A DNA stretch of 64,000 nucleotides from an uncultured Bacteroidales bacterium. GTDB lineage: Bacteria > Bacteroidota > Bacteroidia > Bacteroidales > P3. Both the position numbers and the translations under genes were made by a program. A model generated the notes under the pieces. That model saw only the letters and a list, made by a program, of their open reading frames with translations. It did no database searches and had not been told where the DNA came from. Numbering within the stretch: position 1 is the first letter of the stretch; each line of letters starts with the position of its first letter. The stretch is taken from assembly GCA_937901525.1 (NCBI GenBank), contig CALDHX010000015.1:1-64000 (forward strand), written 5' to 3'. Positions 44,345 to 53,330 of this stretch are shown piece by piece.

Positions 44345-44520
44345 TCACGAAAAAGCAACCTCAATTTTCGTAAATTTTTGTAGTTATCAAAGTACAGCGA
44401 TAAGAAAAAAGTCCCACGTTTTTTTATGCCTATAAGTCAAAACTTCGGAACAAAATCTCGCCTTTGGGACTTGGTAAAGTAAAAAAGTATTAAAAACAAC
44501 TTTAAATTTTTTCTTTTTAT
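44345..44520 (+). ncRNA. Candidate structured RNA (uncertain)
   Basis: A -7-like TATTTTTG at 44330-44337 is followed by two stems, 44348-44354 with 44365-44371 and 44409-44416 with 44465-44472, and a T-rich end near 44500-44520. No known RNA family is recognised. It could instead be the leader of the ATPase gene. Confidence 0.3.
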
Positions 44521-44557
44521 TAAAAAATCAGATAAAATTTCACGCATTTTAGCCAAA

Positions 44558-44636
44558 GATTTGGTGGAAAGTGGCAATTTATCGAAAAAGATTTGGTGGA
44601 AAGTGGCATTTTGCCAAAAAAAATTTGGTGGAAACG
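44558..44636. repeat. Three 32-bp iterons upstream of the AAA-DUF4143 gene
   Basis: GATTTGGTGGAAAGTGGCA at 44558-44576 and 44590-44608, and a partial copy (AATTTGGTGGAAAC) at 44622-44635; the spacing is exactly 32 bases. The TTTGG of the third copy lies 20 bases before the -7 element, where a -33 box is expected, so the copies may be operator sites. Confidence 0.8.
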
Positions 44637-44647
44637 TATTTTGAGCC

Positions 44648-44655
44648 TAAATTTG
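44648..44655 (+). promoter_or_regulatory. -7 element TAAATTTG of the AAA-DUF4143 gene
   Basis: TAnnTTTG plus C, 19 bases before the ATG at 44675. Confidence 0.6.
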
Positions 44656-44674
44656 CAAGAAAAAATTACGAATT

Positions 44675-46021
44675 ATGACTAATGATATGATTTATTTTAA
44701 AAGGAAAGCGTATGATTCCATGCTTAAATGGAAGGCTGAACGCAAGGGGAATACGGCATTACTTATTCAAGGAGCAAGACGTATAGGGAAATCTACCATA
44801 GCGGAAGAGTTTGCTCGTAGAGAATATAAATCATATATACTAATAGATTTTTCAAAAGCATCAAAAGAAGTTATAGACTTATTTAATGATATATCAGATT
44901 TAAACTTTCTTTTTCTAAGACTGCAATTCATCTATCAAACACAGTTATATGAAAGAGAATCTGTAATAATCTTTGATGAAGTTCAGCTACAACCCTTAGC
45001 AAGACAAGCAATAAAACATTTAGTAAAAGACAATAGATACGACTATATAGAGACTGGCTCTTTGATTTCAGTGAGATCAAAGAGTAGCAACATAATAATC
45101 CCAAGCGAAGAAACAAAAATCAATATGTATCCTATGGATTACGAAGAGTTTCGTTGGGCATTGGGAGATACAACAACGATTCCTTTGTTGCGTAGCGCAT
45201 TTGAGCAAAAAATTTCATTGGGAGATGCTGTTCATCGCAAGCTTATGAGAGATTTTCGCTTGTATATGCTTGTTGGAGGAATGCCTCAGGCAGTTGCAAC
45301 ATACATTACAACTAATAATTTTTCGGAAGTAGATTTGGTGAAACGAGATATTTTATCTCTTTACGAAGAAGACTTCATTAAAATAGACGATACAGGAAGA
45401 GCAAAGGCAATTTATGATGCTATTCCTTCGCAATTGAGCAAAAATGCGGCGCGTTATCAAATAGGAAGCAATGGGAATAAAGTTAAAATTGATAGAATTA
45501 TAAATATTCTCAAAGATATGGAAGATTCTATGACAACAAATATCGCTTTTCATTCAGATGACCCAAACATAGGCTTAGCATTAACAAAGGATGAAGAATA
45601 TTTCAAAATGTATTGTTCAGACACAGGACTTTTTGTTACCTTAGCATTCAAAGATAGCTCCGTAACGGAAAACATAATCTATAATAAACTTCTTAATGAC
45701 AAACTAAGCACCAATCTTGGCTATGTTTATGAAAATATGATTGCTCAAATGTTAAAAGCAACGGGCAAGGAACTATTTTATCACACTATTCCATACGCAG
45801 AAGGTAAAAAATACTATGAAATAGACTTTATAATAAGCGACAAACATAAAATAAGCCCAATAGAAGTCAAGTCCTCAGGGTATAAAACTCATAAATCCTT
45901 AGATGAATTTTGTGAAAAATATTCGGATAGGGTGATGAATAAATATGTAATCTATACAAAGGACTACAAAAGAGAAAATGGAGTAGAATATATTCCTGTT
46001 TATATGACAATGTTTTTATAA
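44675..46021 (+). CDS. AAA-family ATPase with C-terminal DUF4143
   Basis: 448 residues. Walker A is IQGARRIGKSTIAEEF, Walker B VIIFDEVQL, and ETGSLISV is a likely sensor region. The C-terminal DUF4143 half ends in EIDFIISDKHKISPIEVKSS, a PD-(D/E)XK-like signature. These mobile ATPases have no settled role. Although both are AAA/nuclease-like ATPases, it differs in family from the gene at 33083. It is preceded by three 32-bp iterons and followed after 42 bases by mutS with its own promoter. Confidence 0.85.
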   Translation: MTNDMIYFKRKAYDSMLKWKAERKGNTALLIQGARRIGKSTIAEEFARREYKSYILIDFSKASKEVIDLFNDISDLNFLFLRLQFIYQTQLYERESVIIFDEVQLQPLARQAIKHLVKDNRYDYIETGSLISVRSKSSNIIIPSEETKINMYPMDYEEFRWALGDTTTIPLLRSAFEQKISLGDAVHRKLMRDFRLYMLVGGMPQAVATYITTNNFSEVDLVKRDILSLYEEDFIKIDDTGRAKAIYDAIPSQLSKNAARYQIGSNGNKVKIDRIINILKDMEDSMTTNIAFHSDDPNIGLALTKDEEYFKMYCSDTGLFVTLAFKDSSVTENIIYNKLLNDKLSTNLGYVYENMIAQMLKATGKELFYHTIPYAEGKKYYEIDFIISDKHKISPIEVKSSGYKTHKSLDEFCEKYSDRVMNKYVIYTKDYKRENGVEYIPVYMTMFL

Positions 46022-46037
46022 AATATTAAAATTTCCT

Positions 46038-46045
46038 TATCTTTG
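46038..46045 (+). promoter_or_regulatory. -7 element TATCTTTG of mutS
   Basis: TAnnTTTG plus C. Its last bases form the TTG that would otherwise be taken as the mutS start, so the ATG at 46064 is preferred. Confidence 0.7.
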
Positions 46046-46063
46046 CATAAAACATTCTTAAAT

Positions 46064-48664
46064 ATGGCAAAAGAAAAAGCAACGACTACGCCTTTAATGA
46101 AACAATATAATGAATTAAAGGCTCAACATCCTGATACAATCTTATTATTCAGAGTAGGAGATTTTTATGAAACTTTTGGCAGTGATGCAATTGAGACTTC
46201 AAAGATTTTAAATATTACTCTAACTAAAAGAGGGGGTGGAGATGATAATCCTTTGGCGGGATTTCCTCATCATGCTATTGATACATATCTTCCAAAATTT
46301 TTAAGAGAAGGTAAAAAAGTTGCAATATGTGAACAATTGGAAGACCCAAAATCTGTAAAGGGGTTGGTAAAGCGTGGAATTGTTGAAATTGCTACGCCAT
46401 CGCTTTCTTATTCTGAGCAAACTATGCAAGGAGATAGAAATAATTTTCTTGCATCTATTCACTATACAAATTCAAATATAGGAGTTGCTTTTCTTGATCT
46501 TTCAACAGGGGAATTTTTAGTAAGTGAAGGCAGTTTGCAAGATGTAGATAAAATCATTCGTTCTTTTGCTCCTAAGGAAATAATCGTACAAAAGAAATAT
46601 TTAAGAGATTTAGAGGCTTCTAACTTTAATGTTAAAAGCATAAAAACTTACGAAGATTGGGTTTTTACAAAGGATTTTGCTTATGAGATACTCAATAATC
46701 AATTCTCTACTTTGAGTTTGAAAGGCTTTGGTGTAGAAAAAATGGAGAATTCAATTATTGCGGCAGGTGCAATAATGAATTATCTTAAAGAAACTATGCA
46801 TAATGAGTTGAATCACATTTGTAGCATAAAGAAAATAGATAATAACAACTTTATGTGGTTAGATGGATTCACTATAAAGAATCTTGAATTGATTTATGCA
46901 CACAATGGCACTTCTCTTTTTGATATTCTCAATCATTGTTCTACTCATATGGGTAGTAGGCTTTTGCAACGTTGGATAGTTTTGCCTTTAATAGATAAAC
47001 AAGAAATAGATTGGAGATTAAATATAGTAGAAAGCTTTTTGATGGATTCTGCTATGCAAGAAAATACCTTAGATTCTTTGAGTTGTATTGGCGATTTGGA
47101 AAGATTAGTCTCTAAGATAGCAATGATGAGAGTGCAGCCGAATGAATTATATGCACTTACAAATATTTTAAGAGAAATATTTTCAATAAAGAATAACTTT
47201 TCAATATCTAATTCTCCATATTTACAAGAGCTTTCGCAAGATATAGTAGTTTGTAAAGAATTAAATGATTTATTAATCAAATATATTTCCCCTTCTGCTC
47301 CAAATAATATTTCAAAAGGAGGTGCAATAGCTTTTGGAGTTGATGAAGAATTAGATTATTATAGAAGGATTGGGACAGATGCCAAAGAGTTAATTAATGA
47401 TATTTTAAAACGTGAAATAGAAACAACAGGCATTTCTTCTTTAAAGATAAGTTATAATAATGTGTTTGGGTATTATTTAGAAGTAACTAATACGCACAAA
47501 GATAAAGTTCCTGAAAGTTGGATAAGAAAGCAAACTCTTACTAATGCAGAACGTTATATTACAGAAGAATTAAAAGATTTGGAGACAAAAATTTTGAATG
47601 CTTCTGAAATTGTGTCTAAGAAAGAGTATACTATTTACTATGAATTGCTTGAAAGATTAAAACAATGGGTGGAGCCTCTGCAAAAAAATGCACAAATACT
47701 TGCGCAAATAGATTGCTTGCTTTCGTTTGCGATAGTTGCAAAACACAATAAATATACAAAACCAACAATTACAGAGGATTTTACTATAAATATAACAGAA
47801 GGAAGACACCCTGTGATAGAAAAAACCTTACCAATAGGTACACAATACATTTCAAATGATGTTTATTTAGACAAAGAAAGTTCGCAAATAGCTATAATCA
47901 CAGGCCCAAATATGTCGGGAAAGAGTGCTTATCTAAGACAAACTGCACTTATTGTTTTAATGGCACAAATAGGTTGTTATGTTCCTGCACTTTCTGCACA
48001 AATAGGAATTATAGATAAAATATTTACCAGAGTAGGAGCAAGTGATAATCTTTCGGCAGGTGAAAGTACTTTTATGGTTGAAATGAATGAAACAGCGTGT
48101 ATTTTAAATAATCTTTCTTCTCGTAGTTTAGTGCTTTTAGATGAAATAGGTAGAGGAACATCTACATACGATGGAGTTTCTATTGCTTGGGCTATTGGGA
48201 AATATCTACATGATAGCAAACTTTGTCCAAAGACACTTTTTGCAACTCACTATCACGAATTAACAGTCTTAGAAGATAAATTTCCAAGAGTGAAAAATCT
48301 TCATGTTAAAGTCAGAGAACAGGGCAAAAAAGTAATCTTTTTGAGAAAAATAGCAGAGGGTTGTTCTCAAAAAAGTTTTGGAATTCACGTTGCAAGACTC
48401 GCAGGAATGCCAAAAGAGGTATTAAAAACATCAGAAGAGATGCTTGAAATTTTAGAAAATAATTCACAAACTACTCAATCAATACAAGAAACTATAAAAA
48501 GTCAAGAAAAAGAAAAATCCATGCAATTAAGTTTCATACAACTTGAAGATCCGTTGCTATTACAGCTAAAAGATGATATACTTTCAACAGATATTGATAA
48601 TTTAACTCCTGTGGAATGTCTTGTAAAACTGCATGATATTAAAAAAATGTTAGAAAAAATTTAA
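46064..48664 (+). CDS. mutS: DNA mismatch repair protein MutS
   Basis: 866 residues. MutS recognises mismatches and small loops and starts repair with MutL. The mismatch-reading Phe-x-Glu is in GDFYETFG near residue 33; connector, core and clamp domains follow; the ATPase carries Walker A GPNMSGKSAYLRQ near 613, the DNLSAGESTFMVEM signature, Walker B VLLDEIGRGTSTYDG and a final FATHYHEL. The frame extends to a TTG seven codons upstream, which overlaps the promoter and is rejected. No mutL nearby. Confidence 0.97.
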   Translation: MAKEKATTTPLMKQYNELKAQHPDTILLFRVGDFYETFGSDAIETSKILNITLTKRGGGDDNPLAGFPHHAIDTYLPKFLREGKKVAICEQLEDPKSVKGLVKRGIVEIATPSLSYSEQTMQGDRNNFLASIHYTNSNIGVAFLDLSTGEFLVSEGSLQDVDKIIRSFAPKEIIVQKKYLRDLEASNFNVKSIKTYEDWVFTKDFAYEILNNQFSTLSLKGFGVEKMENSIIAAGAIMNYLKETMHNELNHICSIKKIDNNNFMWLDGFTIKNLELIYAHNGTSLFDILNHCSTHMGSRLLQRWIVLPLIDKQEIDWRLNIVESFLMDSAMQENTLDSLSCIGDLERLVSKIAMMRVQPNELYALTNILREIFSIKNNFSISNSPYLQELSQDIVVCKELNDLLIKYISPSAPNNISKGGAIAFGVDEELDYYRRIGTDAKELINDILKREIETTGISSLKISYNNVFGYYLEVTNTHKDKVPESWIRKQTLTNAERYITEELKDLETKILNASEIVSKKEYTIYYELLERLKQWVEPLQKNAQILAQIDCLLSFAIVAKHNKYTKPTITEDFTINITEGRHPVIEKTLPIGTQYISNDVYLDKESSQIAIITGPNMSGKSAYLRQTALIVLMAQIGCYVPALSAQIGIIDKIFTRVGASDNLSAGESTFMVEMNETACILNNLSSRSLVLLDEIGRGTSTYDGVSIAWAIGKYLHDSKLCPKTLFATHYHELTVLEDKFPRVKNLHVKVREQGKKVIFLRKIAEGCSQKSFGIHVARLAGMPKEVLKTSEEMLEILENNSQTTQSIQETIKSQEKEKSMQLSFIQLEDPLLLQLKDDILSTDIDNLTPVECLVKLHDIKKMLEKI

Positions 48665-48693
48665 AATTATTTTGGTGTTACAAAAAAATGTTA

Positions 48694-48701
48694 TATCTTT
48701 G
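48694..48701 (+). promoter_or_regulatory. -7 element TATCTTTG of the tRNA pair
   Basis: TAnnTTTG plus C, 15 bases before the tRNA-Gly 5-prime end; a clean example of the Bacteroidota promoter. Confidence 0.75.
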
Positions 48702-48715
48702 CAGACGCAAATCAG

Positions 48716-48788
48716 GCGGAAATAGCTCAGTTGGTAGAGCACAACCTTGCCAAGGTTGGGGTCGCGAGTTCGAGTCTCGTTTTCCGCT
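48716..48788 (+). tRNA. tRNA-Gly (GCC)
   Basis: 73 nt. Acceptor GCGGAAA pairs with TTTCCGC; D-arm AGCTCAGTTGGTAGAGC; anticodon stem-loop CCTTGCCAAGG gives GCC; T-arm with GAGTTCGAGTCTC. CCA is not encoded. Confidence 0.95.
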
Positions 48789-48831
48789 CAAAGAATCTGG
48801 TAATTCGGATTTTTTTTTATGGTTAGGGGAT

Positions 48832-48916
48832 GCTCTGGTGGTGGAATTGGTAGACACGCAGGACTTAAAATCCTGTGAACATTGCGTTCGTGCGGGTTCA
48901 AGTCCCGCCCGGAGTA
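48832..48916 (+). tRNA. tRNA-Leu (TAA)
   Basis: 85 nt, class II with a long variable arm (TGAACATTGCGTTCG). Acceptor GCTCTGG pairs with CCGGAGT (with G-T pairs); anticodon loop in CAGGACTTAAAATCCTG gives TAA; T-arm GCGGGTTCAAGTCCCGC. No encoded CCA. Confidence 0.95.
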
Positions 48917-48917
48917 C

Positions 48918-48957
48918 ATAAAGCTCACTGAATTTTCGGTGAGCTTTATTTTTTTTG
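48918..48957 (+). terminator. Intrinsic terminator after tRNA-Leu
   Basis: ATAAAGCTCAC (48918-48928) pairs perfectly with GTGAGCTTTAT (48939-48949), followed by T residues. Confidence 0.9.
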
Positions 48958-48965
48958 CGTTTTTC

Positions 48966-49012
48966 CTTAGTTTTTTTTAAATAAAGCAAAGAAAAAATTT
49001 GCTGAATCTAAG
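48966..49012. repeat. Short 21-bp-phased element before the C25 gene
   Basis: CAAAG at 48987 and CTAAG at 49008 are 21 bases apart, with an inverted CTTAG at 48966-48970 and a T-rich spacer. A two-unit version of the arrays elsewhere; it ends nine bases before the -7 element. Confidence 0.55.
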
Positions 49013-49020
49013 GTTTTTTG

Positions 49021-49028
49021 TACCTTTG
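49021..49028 (+). promoter_or_regulatory. -7 element TACCTTTG of the C25 protease gene
   Basis: TAnnTTTG match, 18 bases before the ATG at 49047, which excludes the longer frame from 48999. Confidence 0.65.
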
Positions 49029-49046
49029 GCGGTCAATTTAAAAAAA

Positions 49047-52000
49047 ATGCTAATGAAAAAGTTTATCTTATCGGTTTTTATTATGCTTTGTTGCGGAATA
49101 GTTTTCGGACAAGCAAACAAAGATGTTGTTACTTCAATAGAAGAAACTTCTAATGGAATAATAATTTCTCAACAATTCAATAGTTTAGAACTCGAAACCA
49201 TAGCAGAGGAAGGTGAAACCTTCTATAAACTTAATATGGGTGAAGAATTATTGAGTTCGGAAAAGGTAGGTCAAGCAGATTTGCCTACATATAATTGTTT
49301 AATTGAGATTCCTTTTTGTTCTGACATAGTTATTGAACAAAAAATTCTTTCAAAAGAAACAATAAATTTAAAAAATGGATTTAAGATTTATCCAAAACAA
49401 CCTTCTCAATCAAAGCAAAATGAGGAAATTCCATTTGAAATGGATAGAAAATATTATTCTTCTAATTCTTTTGGACAAACAGATATTGCAGAGATAGAAG
49501 TTTTGGGAGTTATGAATGGGGTGCGTTTAGCAAGATTGAGTGTTTGTCCTGTGAGATATAATCCTTCAACTGCTCAAATTGAGCATATAAAACAAGTGGA
49601 TTTGAAAATTTCATACGTAAATCCTGATTATGAACAAACAGAAAAGGCAAAAGCTAAATTAAATAGAAGTTTTAAACAATTTTTAGGAAAGAAAGTGATT
49701 AATTTCAATAAAGCTACTTCGGCTTCTTCTTTCAGCTCTCCTATGAATCGTCCTTTTAAAATGATAATTCTTTCTTCTCCTATTTTCAGAGAAGAATTGC
49801 AAACTTTTATTCAATGGAAAAAAGAACAAGGATTTGAAATAGTGGAATTATATACAGATGAGGTTGGCGCAACCGAAACAGATATAAAGAATTATTTGCA
49901 TAATCTTTGGAATCGTAGTGATGAGGCATTTGCAGATTATCTTTTAATCTGTGGAGATACAGGACAAGTGCCTGCTTGTGAAGGTGTGCACATGTATTAT
50001 TCAAATGATAGTCAACCAACAGATCTTTATTATGCTGAATATACAGGAGATATTTTGCCAGACATTTTTTATGGTAGATTTTCTGCTACATCAGCTGCTC
50101 AAATGAGAAAGATAATTGATAAGACAATCAAGTATGAAAAATATGAATTTGAGGATAATCAATATCTTAATAAAGTTCTTTTAGTAGGAGGAAAGGAAAC
50201 AAGTGGAAGTGCTCCTACTTGTGTAAATGGACATTTAAACTATGTTAAGCAATATTTTGCAGGCATGGATACTTCTATATATTATAATCCTTCTTCTGCT
50301 AGTTACACTTCTGAAATTAAACAAAAAATGAATGAAGGTAGAGCTTGGATAAACTATTCTGCACATTGCGATGAATCAGGTTGGGCAAATCCATCTTTCC
50401 TTAAAGGCGATGTTTCTGCAATGACTAATACAGGAAAATATAGTTTCTTTATTAATAACTGTTGTTTGTCAAATCGTTTTAATGTTTCAGAATGTTTTGG
50501 TGAAAGATTATTAAGAGTAGAAGATAAAGGAGCAATAGGTGTTATAGGTGGTACTAACTATACTTATTGGAGTGAGGATTTTTATTGGGCCGTTGGAGCA
50601 AAGAGTGTTACTTTGAATCCATCTTACAATAGTAACAAATTAGGAAGTTACGATAGATTTTTCCATACTCACGGAGAGGATTTTGGAGAATGTTATGTGA
50701 GTGCTGGGGAATTAATGATTGCAGGAAATTTAGCAGTTGAAACATCAGGCTCTTCTCTTTCTGAATATTATTGGGAAATATATACTTTACTTGGAGATCC
50801 TACGCTTATACCACACATAGGTGAAGGATTAGAATTTAATGCTGATTTACCAGAAATTCTAAGTTTAGGAGAAAATGAATTAACTATTGACGATCTTCCT
50901 GCATATACATATGTAGGTTTGTCTTTGGAGGGAGAATTGTTAGGAGCTGCACAAGCAAATAGTGATGGTGTAGTAACTATAAATTTTGAACCAATAAATG
51001 ATGTCTCATATATTAAAGTTGTTTTGACAAATCAATTCTATAAAACTAAAATTGATTCAATTCTTGTTTCTCCAAGCGAGGAAGCTTTCATAACGCTTAA
51101 AGATATAAAGTTTATTGATGTAGAATCAATGCAAGAGGTTACGAAACTTACTCCGTCAAAAGAATATTACTTGAATTTTGTTGCAAAGAATGTTGGAAAT
51201 CAACCATTGGCAAATACTAATATTGCATTGAATAATGCAAATAATTCAAATATTATTGTAGCTACACAAAATTTTGGAAATATTGCAGCAAATTCAGAAA
51301 TGCAATCAACAAATACATTGAAAATAAAAGTAAACGATGGTTTGTTTGAAGGGACTAATGTTTCCTTTACTGCAAATGTAACAGGAACTAATTATTCAAA
51401 AACAAAAGACATATCAAAAAAAGTTGCAGCTCCAAAATTGGCAATTGAATCAATAAAGATTTCAGATGTTACAAGTGGAAAACTTCTTAGAGTGTCTTTA
51501 AGTAATAAAGGAAGTGTTGAGGTTGAAGAGGGAACATTAAGTATTATGGAAATATCTGATTGGGTTACTTTGAATACAACTTCTGTTGAAGTTCCTACTT
51601 TGGCATCGCAAAATGAAACGGAAGTTTCTTTCACAATGAATGTTGATGATTCTGTATTCGCTCAACAAGATTCTTTATTCTTTACTTTGGATTATGCTTG
51701 TGGTCATTATATGATTTCAAAGTCATACGTAATAGACCTTTCTACTCAAATAGAATCGTTTGAAAGTGGTGATTTTACTTCTGTTGATTGGGAAATGGAT
51801 TCTTCTAATCCTTGGATTATAGATTCTACTACTTCAAATACAGGAACATTCTCTGCTCGTTCTGCTAATATTGACCATGATGGAATAACTACTCTTACAA
51901 TTAGAGTGAATAATATGATAAGAGATTCTATTTCTTTCCATTATAAAGTTTCTTCTGAAAATAATTATGACTTTTTCCGTTTCTATATTGATGGAAGTCA

Positions 52001-52427
52001 AAAATTTAAAGATTCAGGAACAAGCAGTGCAGAATGGAAATACAAAAAATATACTCTAACAGCAGGAGAACATATTTTAAAATGGGAATATAGTAAGGAT
52101 TATTCTTCTTCAAGTGGAGAGGATTGTGTGAGAATAGATGATGTTAAATTACCTAATAGAGCTTATTGCGTGGGATTGGAAGATGAAATGTTATTATCTA
52201 ATCTTAATATTTATCCTAATCCTGCAAAAGACTATGTGGTGTTGAGTAATCTTAATGGAGAAAATCAAATTACTATAACAGATGTTAACGGAAGGGTTAG
52301 ATATTATGAAAATACTTCTTCTAATCAAGTTGAAATAGACCTTACTGGATTGGAAAGTGGTGTTTACAATTTGAATGTAACAGAAGGCAATATCACATTG
52401 TCTAAAAAAATAGTAATAACAAAGTAG
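49047..52427 (+). CDS. Gingipain-like C25 cysteine protease with T9SS sorting domain
   Basis: 1126 residues from 49047 (a second ATG two codons on begins MKKFILSVFIMLCCGIVFGQ, an ordinary signal peptide). A propeptide is followed by a C25 domain (residues about 230-600) with catalytic His in NYSAHCDESGW and Cys in FINNCCLSNRF. Then come Ig/CARDB-like repeats, a jelly-roll (ESGDFTSVDWEMDSSNPWII), and a C-terminal domain with SNLNIYPNPAKDYV and a Lys-rich end, the Por-secretion signal. It would be exported by T9SS and anchored or released at the surface, cutting proteins or processing other cargo. It shares a plausible regulator, porX, at the right edge. Confidence 0.9.
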   Translation: MLMKKFILSVFIMLCCGIVFGQANKDVVTSIEETSNGIIISQQFNSLELETIAEEGETFYKLNMGEELLSSEKVGQADLPTYNCLIEIPFCSDIVIEQKILSKETINLKNGFKIYPKQPSQSKQNEEIPFEMDRKYYSSNSFGQTDIAEIEVLGVMNGVRLARLSVCPVRYNPSTAQIEHIKQVDLKISYVNPDYEQTEKAKAKLNRSFKQFLGKKVINFNKATSASSFSSPMNRPFKMIILSSPIFREELQTFIQWKKEQGFEIVELYTDEVGATETDIKNYLHNLWNRSDEAFADYLLICGDTGQVPACEGVHMYYSNDSQPTDLYYAEYTGDILPDIFYGRFSATSAAQMRKIIDKTIKYEKYEFEDNQYLNKVLLVGGKETSGSAPTCVNGHLNYVKQYFAGMDTSIYYNPSSASYTSEIKQKMNEGRAWINYSAHCDESGWANPSFLKGDVSAMTNTGKYSFFINNCCLSNRFNVSECFGERLLRVEDKGAIGVIGGTNYTYWSEDFYWAVGAKSVTLNPSYNSNKLGSYDRFFHTHGEDFGECYVSAGELMIAGNLAVETSGSSLSEYYWEIYTLLGDPTLIPHIGEGLEFNADLPEILSLGENELTIDDLPAYTYVGLSLEGELLGAAQANSDGVVTINFEPINDVSYIKVVLTNQFYKTKIDSILVSPSEEAFITLKDIKFIDVESMQEVTKLTPSKEYYLNFVAKNVGNQPLANTNIALNNANNSNIIVATQNFGNIAANSEMQSTNTLKIKVNDGLFEGTNVSFTANVTGTNYSKTKDISKKVAAPKLAIESIKISDVTSGKLLRVSLSNKGSVEVEEGTLSIMEISDWVTLNTTSVEVPTLASQNETEVSFTMNVDDSVFAQQDSLFFTLDYACGHYMISKSYVIDLSTQIESFESGDFTSVDWEMDSSNPWIIDSTTSNTGTFSARSANIDHDGITTLTIRVNNMIRDSISFHYKVSSENNYDFFRFYIDGSQKFKDSGTSSAEWKYKKYTLTAGEHILKWEYSKDYSSSSGEDCVRIDDVKLPNRAYCVGLEDEMLLSNLNIYPNPAKDYVVLSNLNGENQITITDVNGRVRYYENTSSNQVEIDLTGLESGVYNLNVTEGNITLSKKIVITK

Positions 52428-52431
52428 TTAA

Positions 52432-53310
52432 ATGCAAGATAGTCTATCTATATCGGCATCACCTAAGAAAGTAGAATTAGATACTGTGTATCCTATTTAT
52501 ATATTTAAGGATTCCACAGTAGCTTGTTCAGATGCCGATATGGATTATGGCTTTATGGAATATACTACTCAGACTCTTAATAAAGTTTTACCAAAACCAA
52601 TTTTAGAGGAAAGCTTATTACAAGAAAAAACTTACTATTTACAAAAGCCATTAAAACTTCATCAAAAAACAGATTTGCAATATACGCAAACTTGGACTTT
52701 TTCAATAATAGTTTTATTCTTTCTTGTTTTGGCAATAGGATTTAGATTTTTTCGTCTTAGATCTTTTGAAATAATTCATGCATCTTTGTCATTAAAATCC
52801 TTTGAAGTATTAAATAAATCAACTAATCCACTTGTTTTAATTGCTTCTTTCTTATTTTTCCCAATTACGGCTTTATTGCTTTATTCTGCTTTGATAAATT
52901 GGTTTCCGATAGAAATAGAACAATTTGGACATATTAAATCTTATCTTTTTTTATTAGTTGCAATAGTTGTTTTTATCATAGTTAAAATATTATTGATTAA
53001 GTTTTTTGGCTTACTATTTAGATGTAATCATCAAGTGAATACATATATAAACAATCTTTTAGTTTATATGGGTTTTAACTCTGTATTGATAATTTTACCT
53101 GTTTTCGTTTCATTGTTTACATCTGAATCATATAGACTTATATTATTGATAATTTCTTTCTCATTATTTGCTTTAATCTCTGTTATTAGAGCGTTTAGAG
53201 GGCTTTATATTATTATAAAATTCCATAAATTTTTCAATATCTATCTTTTTTCGTATCTTTGCACCCTCGAAATCCTACCCTTGTTGTTAGTTTATAGGTG
53301 GATTTTTTAA
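52432..53310 (+). CDS. DUF4271 membrane protein
   Basis: 292 residues: a soluble N-terminal 90 residues, then about six or seven membrane helices (from WTFSIIVLFFLVLAIGF onward), with the end in IYLFSYLCTLEILPLLLVYRW. This Bacteroidota family commonly precedes hemD; its function is unknown. It starts four bases after the protease stop, and the promoter for hemD lies inside its 3-prime end (53254-53261). The coding end overlaps the hemD-upstream frame. Confidence 0.78.
   Translation: MQDSLSISASPKKVELDTVYPIYIFKDSTVACSDADMDYGFMEYTTQTLNKVLPKPILEESLLQEKTYYLQKPLKLHQKTDLQYTQTWTFSIIVLFFLVLAIGFRFFRLRSFEIIHASLSLKSFEVLNKSTNPLVLIASFLFFPITALLLYSALINWFPIEIEQFGHIKSYLFLLVAIVVFIIVKILLIKFFGLLFRCNHQVNTYINNLLVYMGFNSVLIILPVFVSLFTSESYRLILLIISFSLFALISVIRAFRGLYIIIKFHKFFNIYLFSYLCTLEILPLLLVYRWIF
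53254..53261 (+). promoter_or_regulatory. -7 element TATCTTTG of hemD-rnpA-yidD
   Basis: TAnnTTTG plus C inside the 3-prime end of the DUF4271 gene, 69 bases before the hemD ATG at 53331. Confidence 0.6.
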
Positions 53311-53330
53311 GCAAAATAGCGAAAATATTT

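Larger units (their letters stand above)
44059..44674. other. 616-base intergenic region rich in repeats
   Basis: No gene. In order: terminator (44082-44119), 21-bp array (44120-44187), two 23-bp-spaced GTCAATTTAAnTGACA copies (44218-44256), a plus-strand -7-like element TATTTTTG (44330-44337), hairpin arms ACGAAAA/TTTTCGT (44348-44371) and AAGTCCCA/TGGGACTT (44409-44472), then three 32-bp iterons (44558-44636) and the ATPase -7 element. Confidence 0.7.

Noticed and set aside
44558..44636. CRISPR array
   Set aside because: Repeats are 19 bp with only about 13 bp between them, just three copies, and no cas genes.
46043..46063. Extra N-terminus of MutS from a TTG
   Set aside because: The TTG is part of the TATCTTTG promoter element.
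48688..48989. Frames across the two tRNA genes
   Set aside because: They are read-through of tRNA sequence on either strand; the cloverleafs explain the region.
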